NCBI GenBank assembly: GCA_910584605.1
Contig: CAJUAW010000144.1
Span: 1-6,352 of the forward strand
Reading direction: 5' to 3'
DNA length: 6,352 nt
From: an uncultured Oscillospiraceae bacterium
Lineage (GTDB): Bacteria > Bacillota_A > Clostridia > Oscillospirales > Oscillospiraceae
Part shown: piece after piece, positions 1-3,648 of the stretch
Position numbering within the stretch: position 1 is the first letter of the stretch
Layout of the letters: the number at the start of each line of letters is the position of its first letter
Program-made: the position numbers and the translations under genes
Notes under the pieces: model-generated
Databases searched by the model: none
Seen by the model: the letters and a program-made list of their open reading frames with translations, nothing else
Told to the model about the DNA's origin: nothing

Positions 1-1
1 C

Positions 2-91
2 GTGATCTTTCTGACGGCCCGTGACGAGGCGGCGGACAAGCTGGCGGGGCTGGGTCTTGGGGCAGTCGATCTGGGGACGGGCCATGTATGA
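2..91 (+). pseudogene. Response-regulator receiver-domain fragment, ends at early stop
   Basis: Reading from base 2 gives VIFLTARDEAADKLAGLGLG followed by AVDLGTGHV and a TGA at 89-91. The first part matches the beta4-alpha4 stretch of two-component receiver (REC) domains, where the conserved Thr/Ala after beta4 sits in the LTAR motif. Intact REC domains usually continue with a GADDY-x-TKPF-like segment carrying the conserved beta5 lysine. Here that place reads GAVDLGTGHV, the lysine is absent, and translation stops. No alpha5 helix or output domain follows in this reading frame before the stop. The gene begins left of the window, so its 5' part, including the phosphoacceptor Asp, is not visible. 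I infer a truncated or decaying regulator gene. A sequencing error is the other explanation. Confidence 0.5.
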
Positions 92-391
92 GGCGGACGC
101 GCTCGGCGCAATTTACTCTTTCGGGTCGATCAAGGCGGCGGCCTTTATGCGATTCCCATTCAATATGTCACTTGGGTGGAATCCTTCACGGGAACGATTA
201 CCGCCGTTTTGCGGTCTCCAGATCACATGGCCGGCCCTATCGCGGAAGCAGGCAAAGCAGCAAATCCCCAATTCCCGACTCACGCCCCGGCATGGACCGG
301 AAATGGCCGGCGCTGTGTGTCCGCCTGCCAAGCATGTGGAACCGGTGGTACTGTTCGAGCAAAAAAATCCCCAATAATTTGTACATTTTAG
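92..391 (+). other. Non-coding or decayed stretch; possible LytTR-like remnant
   Basis: This stretch of about 300 bases lies between the broken regulator and the MATE promoter and contains no convincing gene. The reading frame of the upstream REC fragment reopens after its TGA and runs to a TAG at 389-391. Within it, LLFRVDQGGGLYAIPIQYV (113-169) followed by TWVESFTGTIT has the look of the start of a LytTR DNA-binding domain (hydrophobic strand, IP-xx-I-xx-VES). The later QF..H...WT-N spacing (about 266-301) also loosely echoes it. Most conserved LytTR positions are not matched, there is no start codon with a ribosome binding site, and the composition is less GC-biased than in the real genes. 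If genuine, it would be the output half of the same dead regulator after an internal deletion. Confidence 0.22.
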
Positions 392-404
392 TACTGGACC
401 GTCC
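381..404. promoter_or_regulatory. Two small dyads beside and over the MATE promoter -35
   Basis: GTAC (381-384) and GTAC (391-394) flank six AT-rich bases. Immediately after them, GGAC-C-GTCC (396-404) forms a near-perfect palindrome that overlaps the -35 element at 395-400. Efflux genes are often controlled by a local repressor binding such sites, so an operator is possible. The arms are only four bases each and no regulator gene is visible next to them, so this is weak. Confidence 0.2.
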
Positions 405-423
405 GATTTTCCTGTAGTATGAT
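395..423 (+). promoter_or_regulatory. Putative sigma-A promoter of the MATE gene
   Basis: TGGACC (395-400, 4 of 6 matches to TTGACA) is separated by 17 bases from TATGAT (418-423, 5 of 6 matches to TATAAT). The start of transcription would fall near 430, leaving a leader of about 30 nt that holds the ribosome binding site of the transporter gene. Confidence 0.5.
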
Positions 424-442
424 TATCTGACTGTGAACATAT

Positions 443-449
443 AAGGAGA
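443..449 (+). promoter_or_regulatory. Ribosome binding site fixing a GTG start
   Basis: AAGGAGA lies 10 bases before the GTG at 460. No ATG lies in the same frame closer to it, so this site supports GTG as the start codon of the transporter. Confidence 0.75.
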
Positions 450-459
450 ATCAGACATT

Positions 460-1866
460 GTGAAAAAAAGCCACAGCATTGACATGTGCAGCGGCTCTCT
501 GGCGGACAAGATCCTGCTCTTTGCCCTGCCCCTGATGGCCTCCAGCCTGCTCCAGCTGCTGTTCAACGCGGCGGATATCGTGGTGGTGGGCCGGTTCGCC
601 GGGAAAGAGGCGCTGGCTGCGGTGGGGTCCAACACCTCCCTCATCAACCTGATGATTAATCTGTTCGTGGGCCTGTCGGTGGGCACCAACGTGGTGGTGT
701 CCCGGGACCTGGGCGCCGGGCGGCACGACAACGTAAGCCAGAGCGTCCACACCGCCATGACCCTGGCCCTGGCCAGCGGAGTGGGCATGATGCTGTTCGG
801 GACCATGATGGTCCGGCAGCTGCTGGAGTGGACCTCCTCCCCCACCGACGTCATCGATCTGGCCACCGTGTACCTGCGCATCTACTTTCTGGGCATGCCT
901 GCCAATCTGGTGTACAACTTCGGCGCGGCCATCCTCCGGGCCCAGGGGGACACCCAGCGGCCCCTGTACTTCCTCACCTTCGCCGGGGTGGTCAACGTCA
1001 TCCTCAACCTGATCTTTGTCATCGGCTGCCAGCTGGACGTGGCCGGAGTGGCTCTGGCCACCATCATCGCCCAGTACATCTCTGCCGGACTGGTCGTGCG
1101 CTGCCTGATGAACGAACAGGAGCCCCTCCGCCTGGAGCTGAAAAAGCTGGGCCTGACAAAAAAGGTGGTCCTCCAAATTTTAAAGGTGGGCCTGCCTGCC
1201 GGCTTTCAGGGCATGGTGTTCTCCCTGTCCAACGTAGTGATTCAGTCCTCCCTCAATTCCTTCGACGACCCGGTGCTGGTCGCCGGCTCCGCCGCCTCGG
1301 CCAACATTGAGAGCTTCGTCTATGTGTCCATGAACGCCTTCTACCAGGCGGCCATCTCCTTCGTGGGCCAGAATTACGGCGCCGCCAAGTGCGAGCGGGT
1401 GGACAAGGTGGCCTGGCAGTGCGTGCTGTACTCGGTCCTGGCCGGTCTGATCTTTGGCAACCTGGCCTACCTGCTGGGCGCCCCTCTGGCGGGCATCTAC
1501 GCCCCCGGCGAACCCGACGTGGTGGCTCAGGCCCTGATCCGGATGAGCTTTATCTGCTGCCCCTACTTCATCTGCGGCATCATGGACACCCTGGTGGGTG
1601 TGCTGCGGGGGCTGGGCAGCTCGGTGATCCCCATGGTCACCTCCATCGTGGGGGCCTGCGGCCTGCGGCTGCTGTGGGTGGCCGCCGTCTTCCCCCTTGA
1701 CCGCACCCCCGCCTGCCTGTACATGTCCTACCCGGTCACCTGGATCATCACCGCCCTGTTCCACTTCCTGTTCCTCATGCTGATCGTCCGCCGCCGGGCG
1801 TTCGCCAAGGTGCGGAACGACGGCCCCGCCTATCTGTCCACCGAGGGACGCCATCCAGAGCTGTAA
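460..1866 (+). CDS. MATE family efflux transporter
   Basis: This is a 468-residue integral membrane protein of the multidrug and toxic compound extrusion (MATE) family. Such proteins export cationic drugs, dyes or metabolites across the inner membrane using a sodium or proton gradient. The N-terminal block LPLMASSLLQLLFNAADIVV (23-42) followed by VGRF and ALAAVGSN (51-58) is the family signature of the first helices. ILRAQGDTQRP (158-168) ends the fourth-helix region. SFVGQNYGA (300-308) is the matching signature in the second half, reflecting the internal duplication of six plus six helices. About twelve hydrophobic segments can be counted, and the length is typical. The C-terminal tail after about 443 is short, basic and then polar. 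The GTG start is supported by AAGGAGA ten bases upstream. The gene stands alone, with its own promoter and terminator. Substrate and coupling ion cannot be read from the sequence. Confidence 0.95.
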   Translation: MKKSHSIDMCSGSLADKILLFALPLMASSLLQLLFNAADIVVVGRFAGKEALAAVGSNTSLINLMINLFVGLSVGTNVVVSRDLGAGRHDNVSQSVHTAMTLALASGVGMMLFGTMMVRQLLEWTSSPTDVIDLATVYLRIYFLGMPANLVYNFGAAILRAQGDTQRPLYFLTFAGVVNVILNLIFVIGCQLDVAGVALATIIAQYISAGLVVRCLMNEQEPLRLELKKLGLTKKVVLQILKVGLPAGFQGMVFSLSNVVIQSSLNSFDDPVLVAGSAASANIESFVYVSMNAFYQAAISFVGQNYGAAKCERVDKVAWQCVLYSVLAGLIFGNLAYLLGAPLAGIYAPGEPDVVAQALIRMSFICCPYFICGIMDTLVGVLRGLGSSVIPMVTSIVGACGLRLLWVAAVFPLDRTPACLYMSYPVTWIITALFHFLFLMLIVRRRAFAKVRNDGPAYLSTEGRHPEL

Positions 1867-1875
1867 GCAGTTTGA

Positions 1876-1904
1876 AAAAAGGACCGTTTGAAACGGTCCT
1901 TTTT
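1876..1904 (+). terminator. Intrinsic terminator after the MATE gene
   Basis: GGACCGTTT and AAACGGTCC (1881-1889 and 1891-1899) form a nine-base inverted repeat around one central base. It is flanked by six A residues upstream and five T residues downstream. In RNA the loop would open to a few bases. The A-run also makes the structure plausible as a bidirectional terminator. It begins about ten bases after the stop codon. Confidence 0.9.
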
Positions 1905-1941
1905 CCGTCAAAAATTTCCTGGAGAATTTTCGGGAAAGGGT

Positions 1942-1970
1942 TTGACAAACGGTAACAATTATGTTACAAT
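1942..1970 (+). promoter_or_regulatory. Strong extended -10 promoter for the 96-aa gene and NlpC/P60 gene
   Basis: A perfect TTGACA (1942-1947), a 17-base spacer and TACAAT (1965-1970) preceded by TGT (1962-1964) give a near-consensus sigma-A promoter with an extended -10. Transcription would start near 1977, about 48 nt before the ATG at 2025. The -10 element is embedded in the GTTACA boxes annotated separately, which suggests that a bound protein controls it. Confidence 0.85.
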
Positions 1971-2003
1971 TCGGTTACAGTTTTCCGAACCCAATTCGTA
2001 ACC
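1951..2003. promoter_or_regulatory. Cluster of GTTACA/GTAAC boxes over the promoter
   Basis: Two identical GTTACA hexamers lie at 1963-1968 and 1974-1979 in the same orientation, 11 bases apart start to start (a five-base gap). Inverted copies GGTAAC (1951-1956) and GTAACC (1998-2003) flank them. GTAACA (1952-1957) and TGTTAC (1962-1967) form a 16-bp dyad with perfect six-base arms. Direct hexamer repeats with five-base gaps are the usual binding pattern of OmpR/PhoB-class response regulators. The Bacillus WalR (YycF) consensus is TGTWAH-N5-TGTWAH, and TGTTAC-N5-GGTTAC at 1962-1978 matches it in 11 of 12 specified positions. The overlap with the -10 suggests repression, by position alone. Which protein binds is unknown. 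Confidence 0.45.
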
Positions 2004-2011
2004 AATTTTTT

Positions 2012-2018
2012 GAGGAGG
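2012..2018 (+). promoter_or_regulatory. Ribosome binding site fixing the ATG at 2025
   Basis: GAGGAGG lies six bases before the ATG at 2025. An alternative in-frame TTG at 2010 would overlap this site and have no site of its own, so the 2025 start is chosen. Confidence 0.85.
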
Positions 2019-2024
2019 CGTATT

Positions 2025-2315
2025 ATGGCAAACCAAGCTCCACCGCTTTCCTATAAGGGTCACCCCCTGCGCCGGAAAGACAATCTGATCTATTACGGAA
2101 CTATGGCCGAGAAGTATATCATCATGTTGCAGGTCCTTTCCTCCAAAAAACAGGGCGATTTAACGGTTGCGGACAAGGTATCCGTCCAGCTTCAGTTCAC
2201 CGACCCCGACCTGAAGAGCCGGGACCGGGTGGTCAAGAAGAGCGAGAAGGACAGTCTCTACGCCGCGATGGACGTGGCCGCCGTCTGGCTGGACCGGGCG
2301 CTGGCCGGAAAGTAA
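2025..2315 (+). CDS. Uncharacterised 96-residue cytosolic protein
   Basis: I cannot assign a named family to this 96-residue protein. The coding call rests on the strong promoter, the GAGGAGG site six bases before ATG, protein-like composition and GC-rich third codon positions late in the gene. It has no signal peptide or membrane segment. The N-terminal half looks strand-forming: YKGHPLRRKDNLIYYG (10-25), then EKYIIMLQVLSS (29-40), then TVADKVSVQLQFTD (47-60). A charged turn SRDRVVKKSEKD (65-76) leads into an amphipathic C-terminal helix SLYAAMDVAAVWLDRALAGK (77-96). My impression is that similar small proteins occur in other clostridia, but that is memory and not a search result. It sits 68 bases upstream of a secreted cell-wall hydrolase with no terminator between, so co-transcription is likely. 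A role in wall regulation is only a guess. Confidence 0.82.
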   Translation: MANQAPPLSYKGHPLRRKDNLIYYGTMAEKYIIMLQVLSSKKQGDLTVADKVSVQLQFTDPDLKSRDRVVKKSEKDSLYAAMDVAAVWLDRALAGK

Positions 2316-2325
2316 CAAAAGTTAC
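2312..2325. promoter_or_regulatory. GTAAC-AAAA-GTTAC dyad before the NlpC/P60 gene
   Basis: GTAAC (2312-2316) and GTTAC (2321-2325) form a dyad with perfect five-base arms and a four-base centre, overlapping the stop codon of the 96-residue gene. The right arm extends to GTTACA (2321-2326), the hexamer that also occurs twice over the upstream promoter. This suggests a second site for the same regulator. As an RNA hairpin it would be weak and has no following T-run, so it is not a terminator. Confidence 0.35.
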
Positions 2326-2383
2326 AAACTGGATTCCACACTGCCGATAAGCCGTCTGCTGACAAAAATAGGAGGACGTCAAG

Positions 2384-3292
2384 ATGAACTTCAAGCGTAT
2401 CGCTTCCCGTGTCACCGCCAGCCTGCTGCTGGCCGCCGTTATGGTCTCCCCCACCCTGGCCGCCACCGGCACCGTCAATACAGAGGGCAGCAGCCTGCGG
2501 CTGCGCTCCCAGGCCAGCACCGAAAGCTCCGTGCTCACCAAGCTGCCCCACGGCACCCAGGTGGACGTGCTGGACCAGTCCGTGGAAGGCTGGTATCAGG
2601 TCTCCTACAAGGGCACTGAGGGCTATGTCTCCGCCGACTACCTGATCGTCTCGGAGGGGGACGACACCGTAGCGGACGCCCCCGCCCCCGCTTCCGCCGC
2701 TCCCACCGACGAGCTGGCGGAGGTGATGTACATCAAGGTCCTCCAGGGTCCGCTGAACATCCGCACCGGCCCCAGCACCGACTATGACCGGGTGGGCCAG
2801 CTGTCTGTGGGCCGGACCGCCGAGGTCCTGGACGTTCTGGACGGCTGGTATCAGATCGAGAGCGGCTACGTCTGCGGCGACTATGTGCGGGAAGTGGACG
2901 CCACCGAGGCCCAGAACTCCAGCAAGGGCCAGGAGGTTGCGGACTACGCGCTCCAGTTCCTGGGCTACCGCTACGTCTACGGCGGCGCCTCCCCCAGCGG
3001 GTTTGACTGCTCCGGCTTTACCTCTTATGTGTACAAGCAGTTCGGCTATAGCCTCTACCGTTCCGCCTCTGACCAGCTGCAAAACGGCGTTGTCATCTCT
3101 CGGGACGAGCTTCAGCCCGGCGACCTGGTCTTCTTCAAGAAGAACACCTCAAAGCCCGCCTCCCACGTGGGGCTGTACATTGGCAACAACCAGTTCATCC
3201 ACGCCTCTACCTCCAAGGTGGGCGTCATCATCAGCCGCATGTCGGACGCCTACTACACCACCGGCTTCGTGGGAGCCCGCCGCATTGTCTGA
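2384..3292 (+). CDS. Secreted SH3b-SH3b-NlpC/P60 peptidoglycan hydrolase
   Basis: This 302-residue exported wall hydrolase starts at an ATG eight bases after AGGAGG (2370-2375). Residues 1-27 form a signal peptide: a basic start, a hydrophobic core around TASLLLAAVMV, and likely cleavage near PTLA-A. Two bacterial SH3 (SH3b) domains follow at about 30-92 and 114-172, each with the SLRLRS or LNIRTGPS opening and a GWYQV/GWYQI core. They are joined by a Pro/Ala-rich linker (about 93-113). The NlpC/P60 papain-like domain covers about 180-302. Its catalytic Cys209 is in FDCSGF, His261 in SHVGLYIG, and the third polar residue is His273 in FIHAST. All are intact, so activity is expected. Family enzymes usually cut the gamma-D-Glu to diamino-acid bond in peptidoglycan stem peptides, with SH3b domains holding the wall. 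There is no sortase motif. It follows the 96-residue gene and ends in a strong terminator. Confidence 0.95.
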   Translation: MNFKRIASRVTASLLLAAVMVSPTLAATGTVNTEGSSLRLRSQASTESSVLTKLPHGTQVDVLDQSVEGWYQVSYKGTEGYVSADYLIVSEGDDTVADAPAPASAAPTDELAEVMYIKVLQGPLNIRTGPSTDYDRVGQLSVGRTAEVLDVLDGWYQIESGYVCGDYVREVDATEAQNSSKGQEVADYALQFLGYRYVYGGASPSGFDCSGFTSYVYKQFGYSLYRSASDQLQNGVVISRDELQPGDLVFFKKNTSKPASHVGLYIGNNQFIHASTSKVGVIISRMSDAYYTTGFVGARRIV

Positions 3293-3310
3293 TCAAATAC
3301 ATAAACACCG

Positions 3311-3346
3311 CGCTCCCCGTCTGGATGCAGACGGGGAGCGTTTTTT
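3311..3346 (+). terminator. Intrinsic terminator after the NlpC/P60 gene
   Basis: CGCTCCCCGTCTG (3311-3323) and its exact reverse complement (3328-3340) form a 13-bp GC-rich stem around a GATG loop, followed directly by six T residues. It lies about 20 bases after the stop codon and should separate this unit from rpoB. Confidence 0.95.
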
Positions 3347-3369
3347 GTGCAAAAAAAACGGAATAGACC

Positions 3370-3398
3370 TTGACAGCCTATCCCAGTTATGGTAAAAT
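3370..3398 (+). promoter_or_regulatory. Strong extended -10 promoter of rpoB
   Basis: A perfect TTGACA (3370-3375), a 17-base spacer and TAAAAT (3393-3398) preceded by TGG (3390-3392, the extended -10 TGn) make a near-consensus sigma-A promoter. Transcription should start near 3405, about 244 nt before the rpoB ATG. A strong dedicated promoter fits a highly expressed core subunit separated from upstream genes by a terminator. Confidence 0.85.
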
Positions 3399-3409
3399 AA
3401 AATGCTTTC

Positions 3410-3436
3410 GTGTCCGTATAATTTTTGATTGGACAC
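3410..3436. promoter_or_regulatory. GTGTCC/GGACAC inverted repeat at start of rpoB leader
   Basis: GTGTCC (3410-3415) and GGACAC (3431-3436) are perfect inverted six-base arms whose starts are 21 bases apart, two DNA turns. They lie just downstream of the predicted start of transcription and flank an AT-rich segment that includes TATAAT (3417-3422). It could be a roadblock operator in DNA or a hairpin at the very 5' end of the rpoB RNA. Confidence 0.35.
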
Positions 3437-3614
3437 TTTCCCATATTCACAATGTCAGTGTAGCACACCCCCGCTGGATTGGCAAGAGCGCAGAAGCCGT
3501 TTTTAACCACGCCCCCGTGTGTGCCGCTCCTCCCTCTCTCCGCGGTTTTGTGCAAACTGACAGCTTTTCTCCCCTGTTTTTCCAAGATCCGCCCAGAGAA
3601 AGTGACAACCAACC

Positions 3615-3640
3615 GTCAATTCTGAAGAAAGCGAGTTGAT
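3615..3640 (+). promoter_or_regulatory. Possible hairpin just before the rpoB start codon
   Basis: GTCAATTC (3615-3622) can pair with GAGTTGAT (3633-3640), counting two G-U pairs, around a ten-base purine-rich loop (3623-3632). The loop and stem hold the only Shine-Dalgarno-like bases before the ATG at 3649, which are weak (GAAGAAAG, GAG). The stem is marginal, so structure and any translational role are tentative. Confidence 0.25.
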
Positions 3641-3648
3641 TTTTCAGC

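Larger units (their letters stand above)
3405..3648 (+). ncRNA. Long structured 5' leader of rpoB
   Basis: About 244 nt separate the predicted start of transcription from the rpoB ATG, and no credible gene lies in them. TGTCAGT (3453-3459) pairs perfectly with ACTGACA (3556-3562). Inside it, across a small 3/2-base internal loop, GCACA (3463-3467) pairs with TGTGC (3549-3553), closing a domain of about 80 nt. Competing pairings exist: GCACAC (3463-3468) with GTGTGC (3519-3524), and a local hairpin 3543-3548 / 3554-3559 that uses the same 3' strand. The middle includes a pyrimidine-rich tract (about 3524-3541). These pairings are seen in the sequence. That they regulate rpoB is inference, and I recognise no named riboswitch or ribosomal-protein leader here. 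Confidence 0.4.

Noticed and set aside
21..417. Other plus-strand and minus-strand open frames in the first 420 bases
   Set aside because: They lack ribosome binding sites and recognisable domains. Only the frame continuing the REC fragment shows any family resemblance.
451..1911. Two long minus-strand open frames opposite the MATE gene
   Set aside because: Their products are rich in His, Gln, Gly and Asp with no family resemblance, and they mirror the codon bias of the transporter gene.
1911..1930. AAAATT/AATTTT inverted repeat upstream of the 1942 promoter
   Set aside because: It is AT-only, short, and close to what chance gives in an AT-rich intergenic stretch.
2258..3082. Minus-strand open frame opposite the NlpC/P60 gene
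   Set aside because: The composition is that of an antisense shadow, and the plus-strand gene has an intact signal peptide and catalytic residues.
3417..3422. TATAAT as the -10 of a second rpoB promoter
   Set aside because: No acceptable -35 lies 16-18 bases upstream and there is no TG extension. It is mentioned only as part of the inverted repeat.
3481..3505. GGC...GCC followed by a T-run as an attenuator in the rpoB leader
   Set aside because: The local stem is only three base pairs around a long loop, too weak for an intrinsic terminator without further support.
3370..3639. Plus-strand 89-codon open frame in the rpoB leader
   Set aside because: It begins at the TTG of the -35 box, has no ribosome binding site, and its product resembles no protein family.
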